Assembly (NCBI GenBank): GCA_016794585.1
Contig: JAEUJM010000005.1
Coordinates: 1-64,000, forward strand
Direction: 5' to 3'
DNA length: 64,000 nt
Source: Acidimicrobiales bacterium
GTDB lineage: Bacteria > Actinomycetota > Acidimicrobiia > Acidimicrobiales > DATDAH01
Shown here piece after piece: positions 42,108 to 50,203 of this stretch (positions within the stretch are counted from its first letter, which is position 1; the number at the start of each line of letters is the position of its first letter). Both the position numbers and the translations under genes were made by a program. The notes under the pieces were generated by a model. The model was given only the letters and a program-made list of their open reading frames with translations, was not told the origin of the DNA and searched no databases.

Positions 42108-43292
42108 TCACTTGACCCTCGGGAGGCCGAGCACCCGCTCGGCGACGACGTTGCGCTGGATCTCGTTGGTGCCGGCATAGATGGGCCCGGCAAGCGAGAA
42201 GAGGAAGCCGTCCATCCAGCGGCCGTGGTCGACCGCCTCGTCGGCGTCGATGTCGAGCTCGGCGAGCTGGCCCAGCAGGGCGAGAGCGGTTTCGTGCAGG
42301 CGCACGTCCAGCTCGCTCCAGAAGATCTTGTTGAGGCTGGCCTCGGGCCCCATCGTGCCGCCGCCCATCAGGGCGGTGACGGCCTGGAAGGTGTAGAGCC
42401 GGTAGGCGTCGGCGTCCATCCAGCAGCGGACGACGTCGTCGGCCAGGCGGGGGTCGAGCGACAGCGGCCCGCCCCCGACCTCGCCGGACACGCAGCGGCG
42501 GTACAGGTCGAGCAGGCGGTCGGCGGTGGCCATGAAGCGGCCCGGGCTGCGCAGGGAGAGGCCCCGCTCGGATGAGGCGGTGGCCATGGCCACGGCCCAG
42601 CCCTGGTTGACGCCTCCGAGCACGTCGCGCTCGTGCACCCGCACGTCCTCGAAGAACACCTCGGCGAAGGCCTCGTCGTCGTGGAGGCCACCGACGGAGC
42701 GGACGGTCACGCCTTCGGCGTCGAGCGGCACCAGGAAGTACGTGAGGCCCCGGTGGCGGGTGGCCTCCGGGTCGGTGCGGAAGAGGCCGAACAGGTAGTC
42801 GCAGAACACCGCCCGGGTGGACCACGTCTTCTGGCCGTTGAGCACCCAGTGGTCGCCGTCCTGGCGGGCGCGGCTGGTGAGGCCGGCGAGGTCGCTGCCG
42901 GCGTTGGGCTCGCTCCAGCCCTGGGCCCAGGTCTTGGCGCCCGACGCCATGTCGCGCAGGTACCGATCCCGCTGGTCCTGGGTGCCGTGCTCGAACAGCG
43001 TCGGCGCGAGCAGGAAGATGCCGTTCTGGGTGACCCGTCCCGGGGCGCCCGACCGGTAGTACTCCTCCTCGAAGATCAGCCACTCCATGAGGTCGGCCTC
43101 GCGCCCGCCGTACTCCTCGGGCCAGGACACGACGGCCCAGCGGGCGTCGAACAGCTTGCGCTCCCACTCGAGGTGCTGCCGGTAGCCCTCGGCGGTGTTC
43201 ATGGAGGCGAGGCCCGACGGCACGTTGGCCTCGAGCCACACCCGGGCCTCGGCCCGGAACGCCTCGTGCTGCGGCGAGAAGGTCAGGTCCAC
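42108..43292 (-). CDS. fadE31: Acyl-CoA dehydrogenase, FadE31-like
   Basis: 394 residues from GTG 43292. MDLTFSPQHEAFRAEARVWL, WPEEYGGREADLMEWLIFEE, WAQGWSEPNAGSDLAGL and GPIYAGTNEIQRNVVAERVL agree with FadE31 of the KstR2 regulon, including the phrase SSERGLSLRSPGRF, which FadE31 also has in similar form. FadE31 acts late in HIP breakdown after ring opening. The CTGACG-type operator is 12 bases upstream. Confidence 0.86.
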   Translation of the reverse strand: MDLTFSPQHEAFRAEARVWLEANVPSGLASMNTAEGYRQHLEWERKLFDARWAVVSWPEEYGGREADLMEWLIFEEEYYRSGAPGRVTQNGIFLLAPTLFEHGTQDQRDRYLRDMASGAKTWAQGWSEPNAGSDLAGLTSRARQDGDHWVLNGQKTWSTRAVFCDYLFGLFRTDPEATRHRGLTYFLVPLDAEGVTVRSVGGLHDDEAFAEVFFEDVRVHERDVLGGVNQGWAVAMATASSERGLSLRSPGRFMATADRLLDLYRRCVSGEVGGGPLSLDPRLADDVVRCWMDADAYRLYTFQAVTALMGGGTMGPEASLNKIFWSELDVRLHETALALLGQLAELDIDADEAVDHGRWMDGFLFSLAGPIYAGTNEIQRNVVAERVLGLPRVK

Positions 43293-43303
43293 GGGGGCGA
43301 AGC

Positions 43304-43318
43304 CTGACGCCTCGTCAG
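43304..43318. promoter_or_regulatory. CTGACG-N3-CGTCAG operator
   Basis: CTGACGCCTCGTCAG, perfect arms. It lies 12 bases before the FadE31-like GTG and about 120 bases before the divergent DUF35 gene, so it may serve both directions. Confidence 0.65.
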
Positions 43319-43362
43319 ATTCGGTGCAACCTCACCGGTACGCTCTCGAGATGGACACTGAC

Positions 43363-43430
43363 GCTGCGCAGCGGAGCGGAGCAGCCGCACAGATTCGACA
43401 CGGATCCCGAAGGGGCGCCGAGGGACGAGG
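43363..43430 (+). repeat. Two-hairpin leader repeat, copy B
   Basis: 68 bases beginning GCTGCGCAGCGGAGCGGAGC and ending CGCCGAGGGACGAGG, with the same GGATCCCGAAGGGG core as the other copies. It ends six bases before the GTG of the DUF35 gene (43437), in the same orientation. Confidence 0.7.
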
Positions 43431-43436
43431 CGCAAG

Positions 43437-43862
43437 GTGAATCGCCTGCCGGCCATCGAGGGCTGGTTCACCATGGACGCCGACCAGCCCCACCTGCTCG
43501 GGTCGAAGTGCACCGCCTGCGGCACCTACGCCTTCCCCGCCGCCTCGCACTTCTGCGGCAACCCGGCCTGCGCCGGCACCGAGTTCGACACCGTCGAGCT
43601 CAGCCGCACCGGCACGGTCTGGTCCTTCACGGACAACCGCTACCAGCCGCCCGAGCCCTACATCTCGCCCGACCCCTTCGAGCCCTACGTGATCGCCGCG
43701 GTGCAGCTCGCCGAGGAGGGCCTCGTGATCCTGGGCCAGCTGACCGCCGGCTCGACCACCGCCGACGTGGCCGTCGGCGACCAGGTCGAGCTGGTGCTCG
43801 AGCCCCTGTACGAGGACGACGAGGCCGAGCACCTCGTCTGGAAGTGGAAGGTGGTCCGATGA
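43437..43862 (+). CDS. DUF35/OB-fold protein, partner of the thiolase-like gene
   Basis: 141 residues. A zinc knuckle with C25, C28, C40 and C45 leads into an OB fold (TGTVWSFTDNRYQPPEPYIS, LTAGSTTADVAVGDQVEL). DUF35 proteins bind thiolase-like proteins and position acyl-CoA; with Ltp2 they form a steroid aldolase. The stop overlaps the ATG of the thiolase-like gene (ATGA), so a 1:1 complex is likely. Start GTG 43437; ATG 43473 would remove only the N-terminal helix. Confidence 0.83.
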   Translation: MNRLPAIEGWFTMDADQPHLLGSKCTACGTYAFPAASHFCGNPACAGTEFDTVELSRTGTVWSFTDNRYQPPEPYISPDPFEPYVIAAVQLAEEGLVILGQLTAGSTTADVAVGDQVELVLEPLYEDDEAEHLVWKWKVVR

Positions 43863-45046
43863 GCAACGAGATCGCGATCCTGGGTGCGGGCATGCACCCG
43901 TGGGGCAAGTGGGGGCGCAACTTCGTCGAGTACGGCATCGCCGCCGCCAACGACGCCCTCGCCGACGCCGGCCTGCAGTGGTCCGACATCCAGTACGTCT
44001 CCGGCGCCGACACGATGCGCAACGGCTACCCCGGCTACGTCGCGGGCGCGACCTTCGCCCAGGCCCTGGGCTGGACGGGCGCCCGGGTGTCGAGCTGCTA
44101 CGCCGCCTGCGCGTCCGGCGCCACGGCCCTCAACATCGCCCGGGCCCAGATCCTCGCCGGCCTGTGCGACGTCGCCCTCGTGGTCGGCGCCGACACCACC
44201 CCCAAGGGCTTCCTCGCCCCGAACAAGGGCGAGCGCCAGGACGACCCCGACTGGCTGCGCTTCCGCCTCATCGGCGCCACCAACCCGACCTACTTCGCCC
44301 TCTACGCCCGCCGGCGCATGGCGCTGTACGGCGCCACCCAGGAGGACTTCGCCAAGGTCAAGGTGAAGAACGCCCGCCACGGCCTGGCCAACCCCTACGC
44401 CCGCTTCCGCAAGGAGGTCAGTGTGGAGGACGTGCTGGAGTCCCCGGTCGTGGCCGACCCACTCCACCTGCTCGACATCTGTGCCACCAGTGACGGCGGC
44501 GCCGCCCTGGTGGTGTCGAGCCTGGACTTCGCCCGCAAGCACGCCAGCAGCTTCGTGAAGGTGGCGGCGGTCTCGACGGTCACGCCGACGTATCCGAACA
44601 CCGTGATCGAGATGCCCAACTTCGCCACCGACTCGTCCGCGGTGGCGGCCGAGCCGGCGCTGCCGTTCCGCGACGCCATCGCCGCCGCCGCCTACGAGGA
44701 GGCCGGCATCGGCCCCGAGGACGTCAACGTGGTCGAGGCCTACGACCTGTCGTCGGCCCTCGAGCTCGACTGGTACGAGAACATCGGGCTCTGCAAGGAG
44801 GGTGAGGCCGAGCGCCTCCTCAACGACGGCGACACCTCGTTGGGCGGCCGCGTGCCGGTCAACCCGAGCGGCGGCCTGGCCTGCTTCGGCGAGGCCGTTC
44901 CCGCCCAGGCCATCGCCCAGGTCTGCGAGCTGACGTGGCAGCTCCGGGGCCAGGCCACCGGCCGCCAGGTCGAGGGCGCCACGGTCGGCGTCACCGTCAA
45001 CCAGGGCCTGTTCGGCCACGGCTCGTCCGTGATCGTCACCCGCTAG
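43859..45046 (+). CDS. Thiolase-like protein (Ltp/SCP2-thiolase type), possible aldolase
   Basis: 395 residues of thiolase fold. SSCYAACASGATALNIA holds the nucleophile Cys84. The usual GHPxGATG histidine segment is changed: after NPSGGLACFG comes EAVPAQA, so the His of the thiolase site is absent; a late GHGSS carries another His. DUF35-dependent Ltp proteins are retro-aldolases that release propionyl-CoA or similar from steroid side chains. The gene pair resembles the DUF35/Ltp3/Ltp4 locus of mycobacteria. Thiolysis is less likely than aldol cleavage; inference. Confidence 0.82.
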   Translation: MSNEIAILGAGMHPWGKWGRNFVEYGIAAANDALADAGLQWSDIQYVSGADTMRNGYPGYVAGATFAQALGWTGARVSSCYAACASGATALNIARAQILAGLCDVALVVGADTTPKGFLAPNKGERQDDPDWLRFRLIGATNPTYFALYARRRMALYGATQEDFAKVKVKNARHGLANPYARFRKEVSVEDVLESPVVADPLHLLDICATSDGGAALVVSSLDFARKHASSFVKVAAVSTVTPTYPNTVIEMPNFATDSSAVAAEPALPFRDAIAAAAYEEAGIGPEDVNVVEAYDLSSALELDWYENIGLCKEGEAERLLNDGDTSLGGRVPVNPSGGLACFGEAVPAQAIAQVCELTWQLRGQATGRQVEGATVGVTVNQGLFGHGSSVIVTR

Positions 45047-45064
45047 CCACCCACCCCCACCGAA

Positions 45065-45107
45065 CTCGACGCAATAGCTGTCGGAAAGCGACAGTCATTG
45101 CGTCGAG
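45065..45107. repeat. 43-base perfect-ended palindrome
   Basis: CTCGACGCAAT and CTGTCG pair with CGACAG and ATTGCGTCGAG around GAAAG; only two internal bases (AG/TC) fail to pair. It fills the gap between the thiolase-like and FadA6-like genes on the same strand, so it may be an attenuator, a partial terminator, or a mobile palindromic element of the same size class as the 44-base repeats. Confidence 0.72.
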
Positions 45108-45150
45108 AACGAACGAATCGCACGAGATCCGAGCACCAGGAGCAACTGAC

Positions 45151-46305
45151 ATGGCCGAGGCCTACATCATCGACGCAGTGCGCACCCCCGTTGGCAAGCG
45201 GGGCGGCGGGCTCAGCGAGGCCCACCCCGCCGACCTCGGCGCCCACGTGCTGAACGGCATCTTCGAGCGGGTCGACGTCGACCCCGCCGCCGTGGAGGAC
45301 GTCTACTTCGGCTGCGTCGACGCCATCGGCCCGCAGGCCGGCGACATCGCCCGCACCGCCTGGCTGGCCGCCGGCCTCCCCGAGGAGATCCCCGGCACCA
45401 CCATCGACCGCCAGTGCGGCTCGTCGCAGCAGGCCGTGCACTTCGCCGCCCAGGCAGTGATGAGCGGCACCAACGACCTGATCATGACCGGCGGCGTGCA
45501 GAACATGTCGATGATCCCCATCGCCTCCGCCATGACCGTGGCCGAGCAGTTCGGCTTCACCGACCCGTTCTCCGGCAGCGAGGGCTGGGTCAAGCGCTAC
45601 GGCGACCAGGAGGTCAGCCAGTTCCGCGGCGCCGAGCTCATCGCCGAGAAGTGGGACATCAGCCGTGAGGACATGGAGGCGTTCGCCCTCGAGAGCCACG
45701 AGCGGGCGCTGACGGCCATCGACGAGGGCCGCTTCGAGCGCGAGATCCTGCCCTACGGCGAGATCACCACCGACGAGGGCCCTCGCCGGGGCACCACCCT
45801 CGAGAAGATGGCCGGACTGCGCACGCTGGTCGAGGGCGGGCGCCTCACCGCCGCCGTGTCGAGCCAGATCTCCGACGCCGCCACCGCCATGCTCATCGCC
45901 TCCGAGAAGGCGGTCGAGGAGCACGGCCTGAAGCCCCGGGCCCGCATCCACCACCTCTCGGTGCGGGGCGCCGACCCGATCTTCATGCTGTCGGCGCCGA
46001 TCCCGGCCACGGAGTACGCCCTCGCCAAGGCGGGCATGACCATCGACGACATCGACCTCGTCGAGATCAACGAGGCCTTCGCCTCGGTGGTGCTGGCGTG
46101 GCAGAAGGAGACCGGCGCCGACCTGGCCAAGGTCAACGTCAACGGCGGCGCCATCGCCCTGGGCCACCCCCTCGGCGCCACCGGCGTGCGCCTGATGACC
46201 ACCCTGCTCAACGAGCTCGAGCGCACCGGCGGCCGTTACGGCCTCCAGACCATGTGCGAGGGCGGCGGGCAGGCCAACGTCACCATCATCGAGCGCCTGG
46301 ACTGA
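45151..46305 (+). CDS. fadA6: Acetyl-CoA acyltransferase (thiolase), FadA6-like
   Basis: 384 residues with all catalytic parts: Cys89 in DRQCGSSQQA, GGAIALGHPLGATG with the His, and QTMCEGGGQANV with the second Cys. GGVQNMSMIPIASAMT and QFRGAELIAEKWDIS are close to FadA6, the thiolase that cleaves the ring-opened HIP product in steroid C/D-ring breakdown. AGGAG eight bases before ATG 45151 supports the start. It lies just downstream of the DUF35/thiolase-like pair and upstream of the convergent TetR gene. Confidence 0.88.
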   Translation: MAEAYIIDAVRTPVGKRGGGLSEAHPADLGAHVLNGIFERVDVDPAAVEDVYFGCVDAIGPQAGDIARTAWLAAGLPEEIPGTTIDRQCGSSQQAVHFAAQAVMSGTNDLIMTGGVQNMSMIPIASAMTVAEQFGFTDPFSGSEGWVKRYGDQEVSQFRGAELIAEKWDISREDMEAFALESHERALTAIDEGRFEREILPYGEITTDEGPRRGTTLEKMAGLRTLVEGGRLTAAVSSQISDAATAMLIASEKAVEEHGLKPRARIHHLSVRGADPIFMLSAPIPATEYALAKAGMTIDDIDLVEINEAFASVVLAWQKETGADLAKVNVNGGAIALGHPLGATGVRLMTTLLNELERTGGRYGLQTMCEGGGQANVTIIERLD

Positions 46306-46330
46306 GCGTCCCCGGCCCGGGCTGCGTCCG

Positions 46331-47089
46331 TCAGGCGTCGTCCGCCGACGCCGGCAACGAGGCACGGAGCTCGTCGAGGAAGTCGGCGAAGGTGGCGTCG
46401 CTGCCCCGCGGGCGGCTGAAGGCCGGCAGGAGTGCCACGAGCGCAGCCCCGAGGAGCGTCCAGGCCGCGTCGGCCTCCTCGTCGGTCGCGGGGTTCGCAG
46501 CCGTCGTCGTCGGGACCGAACCCGGGTCGGCCGAGTCCCGGACCGCGAGTCCGTCGCCGATCGCCGCCAGCAGCGCCGCGAGCGAGTCGTAGGTGAAGGG
46601 CGGGCGGACCTCGAGGCCGTAGGCCGAGAAGGCGGCCTCGTAGAAGGTCGCCCACTGCGCCCCCACGGTGCGGAAGTGCTCTGTGACACGCGGGGTGATG
46701 TCCGGGTCGGCCGCCGACCACATGGCCATCAACACCCGCAGGTCGGCACTCGACCGCAGGCGCTCGAATTCGGCTGATGCACCGACCCGGATGACCTCGT
46801 CGAGCGGCCCGGCGAACACCGGCGCCTCGGACGGCGGCTCGAAGCGGGCGGGAGCGAAGACCTCGTCGAGCAGGTCGTCCCGGTAGTCGTCCTGGCTGTC
46901 CCAGTAGTGGTACAGGGCCCCCACCGACACCCCGGCGCGCTCGGCCACGTCGGTCAGGCGGATGTGCTCGAGCGGCGGCCCGGCGGGTTGCTCGTGGGCC
47001 AGCGAGCGACCGGCGTCGAGCAGCGCACGTCGGCCTTCTTCCGAGTTGCGTCGGGCCCGCCGTCGCCTGCGCTCCGCCACGGGTACCAC
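46331..47089 (-). CDS. TetR-family transcriptional regulator
   Basis: 252 residues from GTG 47089 (GTG 47080 is possible). RLTDVAERAGVSVGALYHYWDSQDDYRDDLLDEV is recognised in parts as a TetR helix-turn-helix (about 45-80); the N-terminal tail is Arg-rich. It does not resemble KstR or KstR2. The palindrome CATAGAA-N2-TTCTATG lies 29 bases upstream and is probably its own operator. Likely targets: itself and the small divergent gene; possibly the FadA6-like gene convergent with it. Confidence 0.82.
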   Translation of the reverse strand: MVPVAERRRRRARRNSEEGRRALLDAGRSLAHEQPAGPPLEHIRLTDVAERAGVSVGALYHYWDSQDDYRDDLLDEVFAPARFEPPSEAPVFAGPLDEVIRVGASAEFERLRSSADLRVLMAMWSAADPDITPRVTEHFRTVGAQWATFYEAAFSAYGLEVRPPFTYDSLAALLAAIGDGLAVRDSADPGSVPTTTAANPATDEEADAAWTLLGAALVALLPAFSRPRGSDATFADFLDELRASLPASADDA

Positions 47090-47117
47090 GGTAGGCGAAC
47101 CGGCCGTTGACCTTCCA

Positions 47118-47133
47118 CATAGAACCTTCTATG
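47118..47133. promoter_or_regulatory. TetR operator (CATAGAA-N2-TTCTATG)
   Basis: Perfect seven-base arms around CC, between the divergent TetR gene (start 47089) and the small gene at 47173. It shares TAGAA/TTCTA half-sites with the KstR-type box but the centre is two bases shorter, so it is not counted as KstR-type. Confidence 0.6.
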
Positions 47134-47172
47134 TTCTCGGTTTCTGGAACTGGCAGACGAGGAGTCGAAGCC

Positions 47173-47421
47173 ATGGGCGGAACCCCCGAACCTCGCGACG
47201 AGCGCCGGCGGGCGTCGCGTCCCGATCCGATCCCGGTCTCCCGGGAGACGCTCCGTGAGCACCTCGCGGACCTCGACGAGGCCTACGAGTCGCTCCGGAC
47301 CACGGCCGACCCCCGGGCGCGCCAACTCCTCGAGGACGTGCTGGGCTCGCTCCAGGCCGTGGTGTTCGACCACCTGCCGCCTGGCGAGGGCCCTGCGGAC
47401 TCGACCGGCCACGCGGCCTGA
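47173..47421 (+). CDS. Small hypothetical protein
   Basis: 82 residues. A polar, Arg/Glu-rich N-terminal tail is followed by a helix pair (LREHLADLDEAYESLRTTAD, ARQLLEDVLGSLQAVVFDHL). AGGAG at 47160-47164, eight bases before the ATG, supports expression. Divergent from the TetR gene and sharing its operator. No family recognised. Confidence 0.6.
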   Translation: MGGTPEPRDERRRASRPDPIPVSRETLREHLADLDEAYESLRTTADPRARQLLEDVLGSLQAVVFDHLPPGEGPADSTGHAA

Positions 47422-47459
47422 GTCGAACGGCGGTCGGGCGGGGGCCGGGTCGGCTCAGG
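47417..47459. terminator. Inverted repeat around two convergent stop codons
   Basis: CCTGAG (47417-47422) pairs with CTCAGG (47454-47459). The arms hold the TGA of the small gene and the TGA of the IpdC-like gene. Confidence 0.38.
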
Positions 47460-48537
47460 GGCAGAGGCGGCCGCGGGCCTGCTCGGCCTCGGCCACGATG
47501 CGCTGCACCAGCTCGTCCACCGTCGGGAGGTCGTCGATCATGCCGACCACCTGACCGCTCGACATCACGCCGAGGTCGGGCCGGCCGTCGACCATCGAGG
47601 CCTTGAGCAACATCGGGGTGTTGGCGGCCATGATCACCTGGCTCCAGCTCAGCTCCTGGGAGCGGTGCATGGCCACGCCCTCACGGATGATCTGACTCCA
47701 CGGGGTGCCCGACAGCTTCTTGAAGCGCAGGGCGTTGCTGACCGCCCGGGGCAGCGACGTGACGGGGCCCGTGCGGTCGAGGGCCTCGGTGAACTCGGTG
47801 CGCAGCACCCGGTGGGGCACGCCGTCGACCTGAGTGGTGCGCAGCGTGTCGTTCACGCCCTTGCCCAGGTACACCTGCTTCACGTCGTCGCCCACAGGTG
47901 AGTCCGACGTGAGCAGGAAGCGGGTACCCATGGCGATGCCGGCGGCGCCGTAGGCCAGTGCCGCCACCAGCCCCCGGCCGTCGAAGTAGCCGCCGGCGGC
48001 GATGACGGGCAGGTCCACCGCGTCGACCACCTGGGGCAGCAGCAGGGAGGTGGGGACGTCGCCGGTGTGGCCACCGCCCTCCCCGCCCTGGACGAGCACG
48101 GCGTCGACGCCCCACTCGGCCACCTTCTCGGCGTGGCGCTTCGCCCCGATGGAGGGCATCACCACCACGCCGGCGTCCTTCAGCTTCTTGATGAGGTCGG
48201 GTTTCGGCGCGAGAGCGAACGATCCGACCTTCACGCCCTCCTTGATGAGCAGGTCGATGCGGTCGCCGGCGTCGGGCGCGTCGGACCGCAGGTTCACGCC
48301 GAAGGGCCGGTCGGTCTGCTCCTTCACCTCACGGATTGCTCCGACCAGCTGGTCGTAGTCCATGGTGGCGGCGGCGAGGATGCCGAGGATGCCGGCGTTG
48401 GCCGAAGCGGCCACGAGGCGCGGCCCGGCCACCCAGCCCATGCCGGTCTGCACGATGGGGTACCGCACCCCCACCAGGTCGCAGAACCGGGTGTGGAAGG
48501 GCGAAGGGGAAACCGGGGAAGCGGAGGCCTCGCTCAC
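47455..48537 (-). CDS. ipdC: Nitronate monooxygenase-family flavoprotein, IpdC-like
   Basis: 360 residues. YPIVQTGMGWVAGPRLVAAS, GGEGGGHTGDVPTSLLLPQV, AAGGYFDGRGL and GIAMGTRFLLTSDS are FMN-barrel features shared with IpdC, a flavin-dependent oxidoreductase of the HIP pathway; the late WSQVIMAANTPMLLKASMVDG is also IpdC-like. GTG 48537 overlaps the IpdB-like stop (GTGA). Last of the EchA20-IpdA-IpdB-IpdC-like operon. Confidence 0.87.
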   Translation of the reverse strand: MSEASASPVSPSPFHTRFCDLVGVRYPIVQTGMGWVAGPRLVAASANAGILGILAAATMDYDQLVGAIREVKEQTDRPFGVNLRSDAPDAGDRIDLLIKEGVKVGSFALAPKPDLIKKLKDAGVVVMPSIGAKRHAEKVAEWGVDAVLVQGGEGGGHTGDVPTSLLLPQVVDAVDLPVIAAGGYFDGRGLVAALAYGAAGIAMGTRFLLTSDSPVGDDVKQVYLGKGVNDTLRTTQVDGVPHRVLRTEFTEALDRTGPVTSLPRAVSNALRFKKLSGTPWSQIIREGVAMHRSQELSWSQVIMAANTPMLLKASMVDGRPDLGVMSSGQVVGMIDDLPTVDELVQRIVAEAEQARGRLCP

Positions 48538-49337
48538 TCGGGCTCCTTGACCTCTTTGGCCAGGAGGCCGTTGGGGTCGATCACCTCGTGGATGAGCTGC
48601 TGCTCCTCCACCGTCGGCGGCCGGGACTCGGGCACGTCGTCGGGGACGACGAGTTCGAAGCCGGTGGCCTCGATCACCTCGTCCACCGTCACGCCAGGGT
48701 GCACGGAGCGCAGTCGCATCGTGTGGTCGGGCGTCTCGAAGTCGAACACGCCGAGGTTGGACACCACCCGGCGGATCTCGTGGAAGCGGGCGGAGTCACC
48801 CGGCAGCGCCGCCGCCCGGTCATAGCCCACGCCCGACACGTAGTCGACCTTCTCGACGAACGAGCGGGTTCCGTGGTTGGGCACCCAGTACGAGCAGGTG
48901 TGGTTGATGGTGTTGCCGGGGGCACCCCGAACGCCGAGCAGCTGCGCCTTGGGCTGGCGCCAGTCGCCGATGCAGGCGATGTTCATGTTGCCGTACCGGT
49001 CGATCTGGCTCGGGCCCATGATGATGTGGCGCCGGCCGGGCCAGACCGCCACGTCGAAGATCGACGCGAAGGGCAGCCATCCCTCGACCAGCTTGTCCTC
49101 GAAGGGCACGGCCACCCCGACGGGCAGGGTGTTGGCCACGAGCAGGGCCTCGGTGTCGGTCATCACAAGGTCGGGCTCGAAGGTGGCCCGGGCCAGGCGG
49201 CCGGCTATCACGGGCACGTTGCCGATGGGGTTGCCGAGGATCTCGCCGTCGCCCCGGAACACGTCGGCCAGGGCGGCCACGCAGACCTCACCCCGGGTGA
49301 AGGTCTCGGCGGGTGCGGAGGTGGTCACGTCGCTCAC
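48534..49337 (-). CDS. ipdB: CoA-transferase-family beta subunit, IpdB-like
   Basis: 267 residues from GTG 49337. EVCVAALADVFRGDGEIL, DTEALLVANTLP, MGPSQIDRYGNMNIACIGDW and VVSNLGVFDF are family I CoA-transferase beta features. In IpdAB the fold has become a hydrolase that opens the last steroid ring (COCHEA-CoA). GTG overlaps the IpdA-like stop by four bases, so the two subunits are made together. Confidence 0.87.
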   Translation of the reverse strand: MSDVTTSAPAETFTRGEVCVAALADVFRGDGEILGNPIGNVPVIAGRLARATFEPDLVMTDTEALLVANTLPVGVAVPFEDKLVEGWLPFASIFDVAVWPGRRHIIMGPSQIDRYGNMNIACIGDWRQPKAQLLGVRGAPGNTINHTCSYWVPNHGTRSFVEKVDYVSGVGYDRAAALPGDSARFHEIRRVVSNLGVFDFETPDHTMRLRSVHPGVTVDEVIEATGFELVVPDDVPESRPPTVEEQQLIHEVIDPNGLLAKEVKEPE

Positions 49338-50188
49338 TGGTCGCGCTCCTTCACGGCTCGCTGGTAGTCCGCCTCGCTCACGTCGAGGTAGCGGGCCTTG
49401 AACTCGAGCCACTTGTCCTCGTCACCCGCGGTGGCCACGTACTCACGCTGGAAGGCCTCGTCGCGCCCGTAGTCGGGGGCGCACAGCGTGAAGTGGGCGC
49501 CGCCAGGGGCCTCGACGACGCCGTCGACCATGAGGCGGTTGAGGCGCAGGCTCTGGATGGGACCCTCCTTCAGGAAGTCCTCGGTCTCGACGATGCGCTC
49601 GCACGACACGTAGCGCTTGTCGGCGGCGAGGCAGAAGTGGTCGTCGTAGAACGGGTCGGGCCCCAGGTACTGGGCGTTTCCGCCCTGGTCGGCCCGGTTC
49701 ATGTGCACGAGGGCGACGTCGAGGTGCAGCGCGGGCATGGCCACGTACTGCTCGGCGTCCTCGTAGGGGGACGTGACCAGCTTCAGGCGGGGATTGGACT
49801 CGAGCAGGTCCGTGCCGAGGCCCACCCGGGTGGGCAGGAACGACACCCGCTGGGCCGCCGCCCGCAGGCCCAGGACGAACATGCCCTCGTCGTACTCCTC
49901 CGCCTCGACCGTGCCGTTCTGGCGGGCGGCCCGGAAATGGGGCTCCAGCGGGATCGAGTCGAGCGACACGAAGCCGTAGACGATCTTGCGCGCCTGGCCG
50001 CTCTTGCAGAGCAGGCCCACGTCGGGGCCGCCGTAGGAGACGATGGTCAGGTCCTTCAGCGACGACCGCAGGATGGCGCGCACGAAGGCCATCGGCTTGC
50101 GCCGCGACCCCCACCCCGCGATCCCGATGGTCATCCCGTCGGACAGCTCGGACACGACCTCGTCGATGGTCATGCGCTTGTCGGGCAT
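49334..50188 (-). CDS. ipdA: CoA-transferase-family alpha subunit, IpdA-like
   Basis: 284 residues. MTIGIAGWGSRRKPMAFVRA (Gly-rich CoA-binding loop), YGGPDVGLLCKSGQARKIVYG, LVHMNRADQGGNAQYLGPDPF and FTLCAPDYGRDEAFQREYV follow the IpdA subunit. With IpdB it hydrolyses the C ring of the ring-D-opened steroid CoA ester. Fifteen bases after the EchA20-like gene. Confidence 0.87.
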   Translation of the reverse strand: MPDKRMTIDEVVSELSDGMTIGIAGWGSRRKPMAFVRAILRSSLKDLTIVSYGGPDVGLLCKSGQARKIVYGFVSLDSIPLEPHFRAARQNGTVEAEEYDEGMFVLGLRAAAQRVSFLPTRVGLGTDLLESNPRLKLVTSPYEDAEQYVAMPALHLDVALVHMNRADQGGNAQYLGPDPFYDDHFCLAADKRYVSCERIVETEDFLKEGPIQSLRLNRLMVDGVVEAPGGAHFTLCAPDYGRDEAFQREYVATAGDEDKWLEFKARYLDVSEADYQRAVKERDQ

Positions 50189-50203
50189 GGGTGTCAGCGC
50201 TCC

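Noticed and set aside
47118-47133. CATAGAACCTTCTATG as a seventh KstR-type box
   Set aside because: Half-sites are alike but the centre is two bases too short; better explained as the TetR gene's own operator.
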